A stretch of DNA of 64,000 nt, taken from NCBI GenBank assembly GCA_964606165.1, contig CAZSFQ010000007.1, positions 1-64,000 on the forward strand, in the 5' to 3' direction. Below the pieces are notes generated by a model that was not told where the DNA came from, did not search any database, and saw nothing but the letters and a program-made list of their open reading frames with translations. Below are positions 44,313-53,771 of this stretch, piece after piece (within the stretch, counting starts at the first letter, position 1; each line of letters starts with the position of its first letter). The stretch comes from UBA4923 sp964606165 (GTDB taxonomy: Bacteria; Bacillota; Clostridia; Saccharofermentanales; DTU023). The position numbers and the translations under genes are program-made.

Positions 44313-45539
44313 TCAGCCGATCAAGACCAGCTTGATGTAGCGCTTCTTTCCCATACGCAGAAGCAGTTCACCGTTCTTGAACAGGTCCTCCTTAAGCTCA
44401 GCGAACAGTTCCTTGACCTGCCTGTCATTGATGTAGAGACCGCCCTGTTCGATCAGCCGTCTTGCTTCCCCCTTTGACTTGGTCAGCTGGAGGCTTGCCA
44501 GAACGTCAATCAGGGGCCTGTTGAGTTGATCCCTGCTGACAGCTTCAGTGGGAACCGAAGCGTCATCACCGCTGCCGCCGAACAGGGATTTGGCCGCTTC
44601 TTCAGCCTGTTTGGCTTTTTCCTGGCCGTGGACGATGGCCGTGACCTCATAGGCCAGCCGGATCTTGGCATCGTTGATGGCGGCGCCTTCCAGTTTTTCG
44701 TATTGGTGGATCTCATCCATGCCGATGAAGGTCAAAAACCGCATGCACTGCGTCACCTTGGCGTCCTCTACGTTCCGCCAGTACTGGTAGAAATCGTAGA
44801 CTGAACACTTGTTTTCGTCCAGCCAGATGGCGCCCCTGGCTGTTTTGCCCATCTTCTGACCGTCGGAAGTTTCAAGCAGCTGGAAGGTCAGGCCGTAGGC
44901 AGCCTCCTGTTCCTTTCTTCGGATCAGCTCAGCGCCCGCGATGATATTGGACCATTGGTCGTCACCGCCTGCCTGGAGCCGGCAGCCGTATTTGCGAAAG
45001 AGCATGAGGAAGTCATAGGCCTGAAGGATCATGTAGTTGAATTCCAGGAAGGTCAGTCCCGAGTCCAGCCGCTGCTTGTAACAGTCAGCCGAGAGCATGC
45101 GGTTGATGGTGAAGTGGGGGCCAACCTCCCGGATAAACTCGATGTAGTTCAATGGCACCAGCCAGTTGGCATTGTCGTCCAGGATGACCTTGCCGGAGGA
45201 GAAGTCGAGAAGCCGGCTCATCTGCTTGATGAAGCAGCCCACGTTGTGCTCAATGACTTCAGGTGTCATGACCGAACGCATGTCCGTGCGGCCGGAAGGA
45301 TCCCCGACATAACCGGTCCCGCCGCCCATGAGGGCAATGGGGCGGACGCCTGCCTGCTGCATGTGGCTCATGATCATGATCTGGACCAGATGGCCGGCAT
45401 GCAGGCTGTCGGCTGTCGGATCGAAGCCAACGTAGAAGGTCGCACCTTCCTGCGACAGATAGGACCGCACCTCTTCTTCGTGTGTGACCTGCGCGATGTA
45501 GCCGCGCTCAAGAAGTGTGTCAAATACATTTTTCTTCAT
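44313..45539 (-). CDS. tyrS: tyrosyl-tRNA synthetase
   Basis: The 408-residue class Ic synthetase charges tRNA-Tyr. HIGH-like motif DSLHAGHL (about residue 42), a Tyr/ATP site GGDDQWSNI, and KMSKS-like KMGKTARGAIW (about 230). The C-terminal S4 RNA-binding domain (about 345-405) is intact. AAAGGAGG ribosome-binding site. Only 51 bases separate it from tmcAL, leaving no space for a T-box, so it is probably co-transcribed. Confidence 0.96.
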   Translation of the reverse strand: MKKNVFDTLLERGYIAQVTHEEEVRSYLSQEGATFYVGFDPTADSLHAGHLVQIMIMSHMQQAGVRPIALMGGGTGYVGDPSGRTDMRSVMTPEVIEHNVGCFIKQMSRLLDFSSGKVILDDNANWLVPLNYIEFIREVGPHFTINRMLSADCYKQRLDSGLTFLEFNYMILQAYDFLMLFRKYGCRLQAGGDDQWSNIIAGAELIRRKEQEAAYGLTFQLLETSDGQKMGKTARGAIWLDENKCSVYDFYQYWRNVEDAKVTQCMRFLTFIGMDEIHQYEKLEGAAINDAKIRLAYEVTAIVHGQEKAKQAEEAAKSLFGGSGDDASVPTEAVSRDQLNRPLIDVLASLQLTKSKGEARRLIEQGGLYINDRQVKELFAELKEDLFKNGELLLRMGKKRYIKLVLIG

Positions 45540-45590
45540 GTGTGCAACCTCCTTTGTTGGATTACTTGAATTAATGTATCACAATTCCGC

Positions 45591-46841
45591 TCAGCGGATT
45601 TGAATCGCTTCGCGCTCAAACTCGCTTTGTCGCGCGAGCCCCGCATGGTAATTCCAAAGGGCCTGGGCCTGCAGATCCAGGTTCGCCTGCTGGCGGGCTG
45701 TCTCGTCTTCCAGTTGCCGGAAGTCGGACGCCTTCATAATGACGGGGAGGCCGGCTTCTTTCCGCATGAAGGACAGAAGCCTCCTGCCCCTCCGGTTGAA
45801 ACCGAGGACGCGGATGTAGGCGGGGCCGTCCATGGCCAGGGCCTTATTGGTTGCCTCAATGCCCAGGGCCGCTGCCAGGATGGCCCGGCGGATACGGGTG
45901 GCGGGGTGGGTCCGGGTTGCCACTTGATCAATAAAGCGGTCGTAGGGAGTCCCGTCTTCTCCCAGGACGGAGGCCGGATCGTTTCGGATCACATTTATGA
46001 GGCGGCCTGACAGTCCGCCCTGCATTCCGTTTATTATGTCCAGTTTGTCCCGGTCGAAAAAGGCAGGGGAAAGAAGAAGCGAAAGCGCGATCATCTCTTC
46101 GTGCAGGAGTCCTCTTCCCGCCGTGAGCGCCTCCATGACAGCGGCGGCTGAAGCCGGGGTCAGGGCCTTGGCCAGGTCCCGCAAGAGTGGATGAAGGCCT
46201 GCGGGCCCTTCTGACATGGCACACCAGATCCTGTTGCGGATGACGGTCGCGGATGTCCCGGCCTTGTCAAAAAGCGGAAGGGCCAGGGTGGGGAGCGGGC
46301 TTGACCGGCTCAGCGCCTTTTCGTACTCGACGGCCAGGATGGTGTTGGAATTGCGAAGAAGCTGGGCCAGGGAAGGATCCTTTGTGAATTGTTCAAGGGC
46401 CGCTTCGCGGGCTGCCGCGAAACCCAAGCCGGAAGCGATGCCTTCACGGATGGCCTGGCCGAGCGCCGGGGGTTCATGGGCCAGGATGGCGGCCGTTTGA
46501 CGGATCTTGTCGTGCTGGTCAGGGTTCTCTGTCCCGTAAGCAAGCTGGCGGACAACGCCGGTCGCAAGAAGGGTGTTCACTGCGCCCTGGGCGAACCGTT
46601 CGGCAGAGGAGATGGCAAAGGCAGCGGGCAGTTCCAGCACCAGGTCCGCGCCCTCCTTAAGTGCGGTGGCGGCACGTGCGCCCTTGTCGAGCAGTGCGGG
46701 TACCCCGCGCTGGCAAAAAGGGCCGGAAAGGCAAACTACAATGCCTGCGTCGCGGCCTGAATGTTCCCGGATCAGTTGGAGCTGCCGCGCGTGTCCTTTA
46801 TGGAAAGGATTGTATTCAGCTGTCAGTCCGCATGTTTCCAT
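45591..46841 (-). CDS. tmcAL: tRNA(Met) cytidine acetate ligase
   Basis: The 416-residue protein (YlbM/UPF0348) would acetylate C34 of elongator tRNA-Met using acetate and ATP. Nucleotidyltransferase signature: GLTAEYNPFHKGHARQL at the N terminus, then CLSGPFCQRGVPALLDK and GADLVLELP. Length is typical. It is the first gene of the leftward unit and diverges from the gene at 46.9 kb. The acetate it uses would come from Pta-AckA, encoded close by. Confidence 0.9.
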   Translation of the reverse strand: METCGLTAEYNPFHKGHARQLQLIREHSGRDAGIVVCLSGPFCQRGVPALLDKGARAATALKEGADLVLELPAAFAISSAERFAQGAVNTLLATGVVRQLAYGTENPDQHDKIRQTAAILAHEPPALGQAIREGIASGLGFAAAREAALEQFTKDPSLAQLLRNSNTILAVEYEKALSRSSPLPTLALPLFDKAGTSATVIRNRIWCAMSEGPAGLHPLLRDLAKALTPASAAAVMEALTAGRGLLHEEMIALSLLLSPAFFDRDKLDIINGMQGGLSGRLINVIRNDPASVLGEDGTPYDRFIDQVATRTHPATRIRRAILAAALGIEATNKALAMDGPAYIRVLGFNRRGRRLLSFMRKEAGLPVIMKASDFRQLEDETARQQANLDLQAQALWNYHAGLARQSEFEREAIQIR

Positions 46842-46872
46842 CTGTCTGTCCTGCCGCTCACTTGTGCTTTGA

Positions 46873-46881
46873 TGCTAAAAT
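46873..46881 (+). promoter_or_regulatory. extended -10 promoter
   Basis: TGCTAAAAT; transcription would start near 46888, making a very short leader and favouring the ATG at 46905 for the following gene. Confidence 0.45.
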
Positions 46882-46904
46882 TAAGCTAAAGGATGGACCG
46901 GCAA

Positions 46905-48206
46905 ATGTCAAAGAAAACGCGAAGAATCCTGCTCGGAGCGGCCCTTGTTCTGCTTGCCGCGCTTATCTTCGTTTTGGTCAAGGAATTCGTGTTGACGGGA
47001 TCCTCCCGGGAGGAAAAACTTCCCGAACTTCCCGGCGCTGCCAAACCGGCCGACCTTTATGACCCTGACCTGCTCGCTCCGGGAACCCTGAAGCTTGTCC
47101 GGAACAAGCTGTCTGTCCAGCTTGCGGTGGATCACCAGGTCGTGGAGGGGATCCTGGCTTCTTCCTATGAAACATCGCCCAGGAGGGGAGAAGAGGGGAG
47201 TGTCTCTGCCGTCTATTCAGCCTCTGACCAGATCATGTACGGCCGCGCTCTGGCCAGGATGGGCAAGAAATCGGACTTCATGCGCTGGGCCGAAAACTTT
47301 GACCTCGCTTTTCGGGGGGAGGAAGATAGTTTCCACGCCGCCTTTTTGACAGCCGATGACCTGGCGATGCCTTTGCTCGTCTCACGCCGTGAACCGCACT
47401 GGAGCGTGACCCTGGCTTACACCCGTGCCTTGCTTGAGGGTTACCGGGCCTTTGGGGGCAAGACCCTGGCTTCCCTGATCACGGCCGAATCGGAACGGCT
47501 CCTGCCGGTCTTTCTAGAGGCTGAAACAGGGAGCGAATTACTGGCCGGCCCAAGGACTCTGCTGGCTTACGATGAGTGGGATATACCGCCTGCGGGGACT
47601 GTCCCCGAGCCGGGCGAGAGCCAGCCGGTCGAGCGCGCCTTTGGCACCCATCTTGCCGATATTGATCTTTGGGCCTTGCTGGCTCTTTCACGCTTTGATC
47701 CTGCCTGGGCGCCGGTCGCGTCGGACTGGAAGAGGATCGTCACAGGGGCGAAGCTGGAAAGTGAACTGCCGCTTTACGCTTCGGCGGTCAGCGCGGACGG
47801 CGCGACCTATCTGTCGGTTACGGGCGAAAGTCCGCTGGCACAGACGCGCGAACAGCTCAGCATCGCCTTGAGCCTTGCTGAGATCGGAACCCTTGACCGG
47901 GAGCTGATCTCTTTTTATCGCACACAGCTCCGTGACAGCAAGCAGCTTCCCTCAGGCTGGAACCCGGTCACGAGCGGGGCCTCCGCTGTTTCTGCCCAGG
48001 CCGTGGACTATGCCCTGGCCATGATGCTGGGCCGCGCGGCGGAAGACCAGGTCCTGATGGATGCGGCTGGCGAGGTCCTGCTCTTTTCATACGCCTCAAG
48101 CCAGACCAGTGATATTTTCGGCGGCTGGTACCGGCCGGGCGAAACAGCGCGGACATACAAACTGACTGCTGAGGACAACACGACCATCCTGAACGCCCTG
48201 CGCTGA
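46905..48206 (+). CDS. membrane-anchored protein of unknown function, possibly six-hairpin glycosidase-like
   Basis: The protein (433 residues from 46905; ATG 46893 is an alternative) has one N-terminal membrane anchor (about 6-28), then an extracellular part of about 400 residues built from alternating helices with motifs such as SASDQIMYGRALARMG, DEWDIPPAG, HLADIDLWALLALSRFDPAW and TEDNTTIL-like end. The pattern of paired helices with Trp and Asp resembles (alpha/alpha)6-barrel glycosidases such as GH8, but I cannot identify a clear catalytic pair. It is probably transcribed alone, divergent from tmcAL. Confidence 0.6.
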   Translation: MSKKTRRILLGAALVLLAALIFVLVKEFVLTGSSREEKLPELPGAAKPADLYDPDLLAPGTLKLVRNKLSVQLAVDHQVVEGILASSYETSPRRGEEGSVSAVYSASDQIMYGRALARMGKKSDFMRWAENFDLAFRGEEDSFHAAFLTADDLAMPLLVSRREPHWSVTLAYTRALLEGYRAFGGKTLASLITAESERLLPVFLEAETGSELLAGPRTLLAYDEWDIPPAGTVPEPGESQPVERAFGTHLADIDLWALLALSRFDPAWAPVASDWKRIVTGAKLESELPLYASAVSADGATYLSVTGESPLAQTREQLSIALSLAEIGTLDRELISFYRTQLRDSKQLPSGWNPVTSGASAVSAQAVDYALAMMLGRAAEDQVLMDAAGEVLLFSYASSQTSDIFGGWYRPGETARTYKLTAEDNTTILNALR

Positions 48207-48211
48207 CTCTG

Positions 48212-48220
48212 TGTTATAAT
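48212..48220 (+). promoter_or_regulatory. extended -10 promoter of pta-ackA
   Basis: TGTTATAAT, a perfect extended -10, starts 6 bases after the upstream stop; about 85 bases remain before pta. Confidence 0.6.
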
Positions 48221-48304
48221 TTCCTCTGGCCTTTGGCTAAGGGAAAGCAGAGTTTGATACCTGCCGGATCGATTGAATCCGGCGGCAGGACGCGGGGGAC
48301 TGGC

Positions 48305-49321
48305 ATGGAATTCCTAGACTACATTATGAATAAGGCGCGCAGCGCCAAAAAGACCATTGTCTTGCCCGAAAGCGGGGACAGGCGCGTGGTGGAAGCGGCG
48401 GCGACGGTCGCGGCAGAGCGGATCGCCAAGCTGATCATGATCGGTAACCGGGAAAAGGTGCGGACCGATTTTCCGGACATCCCTTTTGAGGGGATCCAGT
48501 TCGTTGAACCGGCCGGCTATGAAGGTTTCGAGGAAATGGCCGGTGAACTCCATCAGCTGAGAAAGCACAAGGGGATGACAGAGGAGCAGGCACATTCCAT
48601 GCTGCTCGACCCGACCACCTTCGGGATCATGCTGCTCAAGACGGGCAAGGCAGACGGCCTGGTGGCCGGAGCCGTCAACACGACGGCCGATACATTGCGG
48701 CCCGCCCTCCAAATACTGAAGACAAAACCGGGAACCAAGCTTGTCTCCACCTACATGTTGATGGTGGTACCCGGCTGTGACCTGGGGAACAAGGGCATGT
48801 TTCTCATGTCCGATTGTGCCTTGAACGTCAACCCCACCGCCGAAGACCTGGCTGAGATCGCCGTCGCGTCGGGGGTATCCTGGCGTCAACTGACGGGAGG
48901 AGAGCCCCGGGTTGCCATGCTCTCTTACTCCAGCCACGGGAGCGGGAAAGGTGAGTTGCCTGACAAGGTGATCGAGGCGACAAGGCTGGCGCGTGAAAAG
49001 GCGCCCGATCTTTTGATCGACGGGGAACTCCAGGCCGACGCGGCCATCGTGCCGGAAATTGCCGCTCTCAAGACCAAGGGGAGCATGGTCGCGGGGCAGG
49101 CCAACTGCCTGATCTTCCCTGATCTGAATGCGGGAAATATTGCTTACAAACTGGTTCAGCGGCTTGGCAAGGCCGCCGCCTACGGCCCTATGCTGCAGGG
49201 CATCGCCTGTCCGGTCAATGACCTGTCGCGCGGTTGCAGTACGGAAGATATTGTTGGTGTGATTGCCCTGACGGCGATCCAGGCCATCGAAACGGGATGT
49301 GAAAACGACGTGGAGTCGTAA
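48305..49321 (+). CDS. pta: phosphate acetyltransferase
   Basis: The 338-residue enzyme converts acetyl-CoA to acetyl-phosphate. Family signatures: IVLPESGDRRVVEAA, ADGLVAGAVNTTADTLRPALQ, RVAMLSYSSHGSG and NCLIFPDLNAGNIAYKL. Short, single-domain type (about 330 residues), unlike the 700-residue E. coli form. I start at 48305, after GGGGGAC; the frame is open further upstream but without homology. It forms an acetate/ATP-yielding pair with ackA 35 bases downstream. Confidence 0.95.
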   Translation: MEFLDYIMNKARSAKKTIVLPESGDRRVVEAAATVAAERIAKLIMIGNREKVRTDFPDIPFEGIQFVEPAGYEGFEEMAGELHQLRKHKGMTEEQAHSMLLDPTTFGIMLLKTGKADGLVAGAVNTTADTLRPALQILKTKPGTKLVSTYMLMVVPGCDLGNKGMFLMSDCALNVNPTAEDLAEIAVASGVSWRQLTGGEPRVAMLSYSSHGSGKGELPDKVIEATRLAREKAPDLLIDGELQADAAIVPEIAALKTKGSMVAGQANCLIFPDLNAGNIAYKLVQRLGKAAAYGPMLQGIACPVNDLSRGCSTEDIVGVIALTAIQAIETGCENDVES

Positions 49322-49356
49322 GGATTGATAAAGGGAAGGATTGAAGGAAGGCTATT

Positions 49357-50559
49357 ATGTTAATTCTCGTCATCAACTCGGGGAGTTCGTCGCTGAAGTT
49401 TCAGCTCATTGACAGCGAAAAGAAGCAGATGCTGGCCAAGGGCCTATGTGAGCGCATCGGCATTGAGGAGCCCTTTTTCGACTATGAAAACGGGGGCTGC
49501 AGCATTCACGAGCCACGACAGATGGACACACACAAGGACGCGGTACATATCCTCCTGGAGACCCTCATCGATCCCGAATGCGGGGTGATCAGATCGCTTG
49601 ACGAAATCGCGGCGGTCGGCCACCGGGTCGTCCACGGCGGGCCGCATTTTTCCCAGCCCGCCCTGGTTTCGGAAGAATCCAAGGAGGCCATCCGCAAGTC
49701 TTCCGGCTGGTGCCCGCTCCACAACCAGGCCAACCTGACCGGGATTGAAGTGCTGGAAAAAGCCTTGCCAGGGGTGCCTCAGGTGGCTGTCTTCGACACT
49801 GCCTTCCACCAGACCATGCCGCCTGAAGCCTACATGTACGGCATTCCTTACGAATATTACGAGAAATTCGACATGCGCCGCTACGGATTTCACGGCACCT
49901 CACATGAATTTGTGGCCCGGCGCGCAGCTGAGATGACAAAGCACGATCCGGCTTCCTTCCGCCTGATCACCTGCCACCTGGGCAATGGTTCGTCATTCGC
50001 GGCCATCAAGGGGGGCAAAAGCATTGACACCTCCATGGGCCTGACGCCGCTGGAAGGCATCATGATGGGGACGCGCTGCGGCAGCATTGACCCCGCCATA
50101 CCGCCTTTCATGGCCAAGTTGGGTAACTGCACGCCGGATGAGGTCGACGATATCCTGAACAAAAAAAGCGGCATGCTGGGTATTTCCGGTACCAGCATGG
50201 ACTTCCGTGATATCCAGACCGCCGCGGCCGGGGGCAATGAGCGGGCGCAGCTGGCGGTAAAGATGTTCTGCTACCAGGCCATCAAGATCATCGGCTCCTA
50301 TATCGCGGCTCTGGGGGGGCTTGACACCCTGGTTTTCACGGCAGGTGTGGGCGAAAACGATGAAATAATCCGCGAGAGCGTCTGCGATGGACTCGCTTAC
50401 AGCGGCGTCGAGATTGACCGGGAAAGCAACCTGATCCGGAGAAAAGAAGTCGTCCTTTCGACGGAGAGATCAGATGTTGAAGTATTTGTCATCCCGACCA
50501 ATGAGGAATTGTCCATCGCCGTCCAAACAGCGCAAGTCCTCAAAAAAGCCGAAGCTTAG
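49357..50559 (+). CDS. ackA: acetate kinase
   Basis: The 400-residue ASKHA kinase makes acetate and ATP from acetyl-phosphate. Motifs: VINSGSSSLKFQL, GHRVVHGG, FHGTSHEFV, CHLGNGSS and TAGVGEND; active-site Arg, His and Asp are in the expected places. Full length. Together with pta, and with ptb-buk at 5 kb, it supports acetate plus butyrate fermentation. Confidence 0.97.
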   Translation: MLILVINSGSSSLKFQLIDSEKKQMLAKGLCERIGIEEPFFDYENGGCSIHEPRQMDTHKDAVHILLETLIDPECGVIRSLDEIAAVGHRVVHGGPHFSQPALVSEESKEAIRKSSGWCPLHNQANLTGIEVLEKALPGVPQVAVFDTAFHQTMPPEAYMYGIPYEYYEKFDMRRYGFHGTSHEFVARRAAEMTKHDPASFRLITCHLGNGSSFAAIKGGKSIDTSMGLTPLEGIMMGTRCGSIDPAIPPFMAKLGNCTPDEVDDILNKKSGMLGISGTSMDFRDIQTAAAGGNERAQLAVKMFCYQAIKIIGSYIAALGGLDTLVFTAGVGENDEIIRESVCDGLAYSGVEIDRESNLIRRKEVVLSTERSDVEVFVIPTNEELSIAVQTAQVLKKAEA

Positions 50560-50570
50560 GAGACCGTACC

Positions 50571-52010
50571 TTGGGCAAGAATGAAAAAATGGTTCAGGCC
50601 ATTACATCGCGGGAGGAGGACTTCTCCCGCTGGTATACCGATATCTGCCTGCGCGCTGAGCTTTGCTCCTATTCCTCGGTCAAGGGCTGCATCATCCTGC
50701 GGCCGTATGGCTACGGGATCTGGGAGCTGATCAGCTGCGAGCTTGACCGCCGCTTCAAAGAGACCGGCCACCAAAATGTCATGATGCCGCTCTTTATCCC
50801 GGAAGGCATGCTGCAAAAAGAAAAAGACCATGTCGAGGGCTTCGCGCCGGAGGTGGCCTGGGTCACCCACGGCGGCGACGAGCAGCTGGCTGAGCGTCTT
50901 TGCGTCCGGCCCACGTCGGAGACTCTCTTTTGCGACCATTACGCCGATATCATTGAGAGCTGGCGCGACCTGCCCAAGCTCTATAACCAATGGGTTTCGG
51001 TTGTCCGCTGGGAGAAGACCACCCGGCCCTTTTTGCGGACCCGGGAGTTTTTCTGGCAGGAAGGCCACACGGCCCACGCGACCGAGGAGGAAGCCGTCCG
51101 TGAAACGCTGGATATGCTGGATCTCTATGCCGAGTTTTACCAGAACGCCCTGGCCATCCCGGTGCTGCGCGGCCTGAAAAGCGAATCGGAGAAATTCGCC
51201 GGCGCCGTCAATACTTACACGGTCGAGGCCATGATGCATGACGGCAAAGCCCTGCAGGCGGGGACCACCCACTACCTGGGTGATGGATTTGCCCGGGCCT
51301 TTGACATTCAGTTCACCGACAAGGACAACACGCTGCGCTACATCCACCAGACTTCCTGGGGTATTTCGTCGCGGTCCATCGGCGGCATCATCATGGTCCA
51401 CGGCGATGATGACGGCCTGATCCTGCCGCCCGCCGTGGCGCCCTATCAGGTGGTGGTCATCCCCATTGCTGCCCATAAACAAGGGGTCGGGGAGAAGGCC
51501 GCGGAACTGGTGGATAGCCTGAAAGCAGCGGGCCTTCGTGTCCTTTTGGACGATAGCGACCGGATGCCGGGCTGGAAGTATGCCGAGTATGAGATGAAAG
51601 GCGTACCGATCCGGCTGGAGATCGGCCCCCGGGACATCGAAAAAGGCCAATGCGTCGCCGTATCAAGGGATAACCGTGAGAAAAGGGAGTTGCCGCTGGA
51701 TCAGGCGGCCGGCCTGGTTCCCGCCCTCCTGGATGCCCTTCATGACCGCATCTACCAAAAGGCGAAAAAGAGCATGGAGTCCCGTATCTATGACGTCGAT
51801 GCCTGGGAGCCCTTTGTGGAGACCATGGAGAAGAAGCCGGGCTTCATCCGGGCTGCCTGGTGCGGAAGCGAGGACTGCGAAGCCAGGGTGAAAGAGGTGA
51901 CGACGGCTACGTCACGCTGTATCGCGGATGACAAGGTGCCCGAGGGCGCCTCATGTGTCGTCTGCGGAAAGCTCGCCCGGCATATGGTCTTCTGGGGCAA
52001 GGCCTATTGA
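50571..52010 (+). CDS. proS: prolyl-tRNA synthetase, archaeal/eukaryotic type
   Basis: The 479-residue class II synthetase is of the short ProS type: no bacterial editing insert between motifs 2 and 3, and a C-terminal zinc-binding-like domain (four Cys: WCGSEDC and CVVCGK) ending in Tyr. Class II motifs include RPTSE, RTREFFWQEGH and HGDDDGL. TTG start with AGGAG 8 bases before it. It lies 11 bases after ackA and likely shares its transcript, an unusual place for a synthetase. Confidence 0.95.
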   Translation: MGKNEKMVQAITSREEDFSRWYTDICLRAELCSYSSVKGCIILRPYGYGIWELISCELDRRFKETGHQNVMMPLFIPEGMLQKEKDHVEGFAPEVAWVTHGGDEQLAERLCVRPTSETLFCDHYADIIESWRDLPKLYNQWVSVVRWEKTTRPFLRTREFFWQEGHTAHATEEEAVRETLDMLDLYAEFYQNALAIPVLRGLKSESEKFAGAVNTYTVEAMMHDGKALQAGTTHYLGDGFARAFDIQFTDKDNTLRYIHQTSWGISSRSIGGIIMVHGDDDGLILPPAVAPYQVVVIPIAAHKQGVGEKAAELVDSLKAAGLRVLLDDSDRMPGWKYAEYEMKGVPIRLEIGPRDIEKGQCVAVSRDNREKRELPLDQAAGLVPALLDALHDRIYQKAKKSMESRIYDVDAWEPFVETMEKKPGFIRAAWCGSEDCEARVKEVTTATSRCIADDKVPEGASCVVCGKLARHMVFWGKAY

Positions 52011-52021
52011 GGTAACCGGCC

Positions 52022-52882
52022 ATGGTTCATATGAATCAACCGATCGGCGTCTTCGATTCAGGGATCGGCGGCCTGACTGTCTTAAAGGAGCTGAGGCAGG
52101 CCCTGCCCGATGAGCACCTGATCTATGTAGGAGACCTGGCCCGCTCGCCCTATGGATCCAAATCGCCTGAGACGGTGAAGCGCTACGCCTCACAGATCGC
52201 GCGCTACCTCCTGTCCAGAAATGTCAAGATGATCATCATCGCTTGCAATACAGCCAGCGCGACGGCAGGGGAGCTGGTGAGGCAGCTGGCCGCCCCTGTC
52301 CCTGTTCTGGAGGTTGTGGAGCAGGGGGCTGATGCGGCCCTTGATGTCATCGCTGCCATGAATGAAGAAGAGGCCCGGGTGGGCATCCTGGGTACCGTGA
52401 CGACAGTCACAAGCGGTATTTATCCGGACATGGTCCGGGCCCTGGCTGAGAGAAGAGAGATGGCTGTGCCTTCCATGCTGCAAAAGGCCTGTCCGCTCTT
52501 TGTTCCGCTGGCAGAAGAAGGCATCTGGGAAGGCGAGTTGGCTGACAGGGTGGCCGATCTCTACCTGGAAGAGGTGAAAAGCTTCCAACCCCATGTCGTG
52601 ATTTTGGGCTGCACGCATTACCCTCTTCTTCGGGGTGCCATCGCAGGGGCTTTGCCATCTGGTACCACACTGATTGAAAGCGCGCCGGCAGTTGTTCGAA
52701 CCGCAAGGCGGATCCTCGAAGAGGCAGGTTTGAAAGCTTTGCAGACAAGCGGCGCGGTTACGGAGTATCATGTAAGTGACTCGGTCGACACATTTCGCCG
52801 TAACGCCGGCCGGATTCTTGACACCAATCTTGATCTCGTTCATCATATTAATTTGGACGCGTGCGAAGACAGGGAGGAATAG
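52022..52882 (+). CDS. murI: glutamate racemase
   Basis: The 286-residue enzyme makes D-glutamate for peptidoglycan. DSGIGGLTV near residue 13, GDLARSPYG, IIACNTASA (first catalytic Cys, about 75) and GCTHYPLL (second Cys, about 198). The stop overlaps the next gene's GTG by one base. ATG 52022 follows GAGGTAAC; ATG 52031 is possible. Confidence 0.95.
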   Translation: MVHMNQPIGVFDSGIGGLTVLKELRQALPDEHLIYVGDLARSPYGSKSPETVKRYASQIARYLLSRNVKMIIIACNTASATAGELVRQLAAPVPVLEVVEQGADAALDVIAAMNEEEARVGILGTVTTVTSGIYPDMVRALAERREMAVPSMLQKACPLFVPLAEEGIWEGELADRVADLYLEEVKSFQPHVVILGCTHYPLLRGAIAGALPSGTTLIESAPAVVRTARRILEEAGLKALQTSGAVTEYHVSDSVDTFRRNAGRILDTNLDLVHHINLDACEDREE

Positions 52883-53388
52883 TGTTCGAACCTGCTGACT
52901 TATATAAGGATGCCATCATCTGTCTTGAGAGCAATCACTGGACGGACGGGGAAAGCTCGGGGCCCATCCGGCTGACTACAGTCGGCCATCTTGCCTATGA
53001 GAAGAGCAAGGACACCTGGTCCGTTACCTATGATGAGAGCGACGCGACCGGGATGCGGGGGACCAAAACCCGCCTCAGCCTCTTTCCCAACGGGCGCGTC
53101 GTTTTGAGCCGCACAGGCAGTGTGGAGATGGAACTGGAGTTCATCAAGGGCGATCAGCGGGTTGAGGCCAAATCGACCCCTTACGGGCCGGTTCGGTTTT
53201 CCGTTCTGACCCACGAGGTCAAGGGCAATATCAATGAACAGGGCGGGGAGATCGAACTGGGCTATTCGCTGGGTTTTGAGAACCGCCACACGGTCAGCAC
53301 CAGGCTTCAGCTGGAAGTGACCGCACAGGACCAAAACAATAAAATGCCGCGCGGCGGACAGCAGCAACAGAACGGTTTGAGCAACTGA
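52882..53388 (+). CDS. DUF1934 (YwiB-like) protein
   Basis: The 168-residue protein is a lipocalin-like beta barrel of unknown function: DGESSGPIRLTTVGHL, TWSVTYDESDATGMRGTKT, and GEIELGYSLGFENR are typical of this family. A Gln/Asn-rich tail follows. The GTG start overlaps the murI stop and is preceded by GGGAGG, better than the GTG at 52861. Bacillus YwiB is also in this family. Confidence 0.88.
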   Translation: MFEPADLYKDAIICLESNHWTDGESSGPIRLTTVGHLAYEKSKDTWSVTYDESDATGMRGTKTRLSLFPNGRVVLSRTGSVEMELEFIKGDQRVEAKSTPYGPVRFSVLTHEVKGNINEQGGEIELGYSLGFENRHTVSTRLQLEVTAQDQNNKMPRGGQQQQNGLSN

Positions 53389-53410
53389 CCGGTACCCTAT
53401 TCATCGTCAT

Positions 53411-53439
53411 TTGACAGCGGGGGACCATTCGGTGATAAT
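53411..53439 (+). promoter_or_regulatory. strong sigma-A promoter of rpmF
   Basis: TTGACA, 17-base spacer, GATAAT: the best promoter match in the window. It lies about 58 bases before rpmF. Confidence 0.85.
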
Positions 53440-53497
53440 ACTTGGGGCGCCGACAAGGGCGCCATCATGAACAATAAATGCCGGGGGAGGTTTACCG

Positions 53498-53686
53498 ATG
53501 GCTGTACCTAAACGCAAGTGGTCCAAGAAGCGATCACGCACGCACCGTGCGAACTGGAAGATCAATCCGGTTAATCTTGTGCGTTGCCCGCAGTGCCATT
53601 CGCTGAAAGCGCCGCACCGCGTCTGCAAAGTGTGCGGATATTACGACGGGCGCCAAGTTATTTCTGTCGACGACGGAAAAAAATAA
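53498..53686 (+). CDS. rpmF: 50S ribosomal protein L32
   Basis: The 62-residue protein begins MAVPKRKWSKKRSRTHR, typical for L32, and has the zinc ribbon C-P-Q-C and C-K-V-C. GGGGGAGG ribosome-binding site. In Bacillota rpmF usually follows yceD (DUF177), which is missing here; der lies downstream. Confidence 0.97.
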   Translation: MAVPKRKWSKKRSRTHRANWKINPVNLVRCPQCHSLKAPHRVCKVCGYYDGRQVISVDDGKK

Positions 53687-53771
53687 CGGAAGCACTAAAA
53701 GGTGAAAAATGAGGAGCAGCGCGCCCGAGGCACGTTGCTTTTTGTTGGTTCGAAAGGGGAGGGTAAATAAG

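Noticed and set aside
45540..45590. T-box riboswitch before tyrS
   Set aside because: Only 51 bases lie between tmcAL and tyrS, too few for a T-box; none is evident before trpS or proS either.
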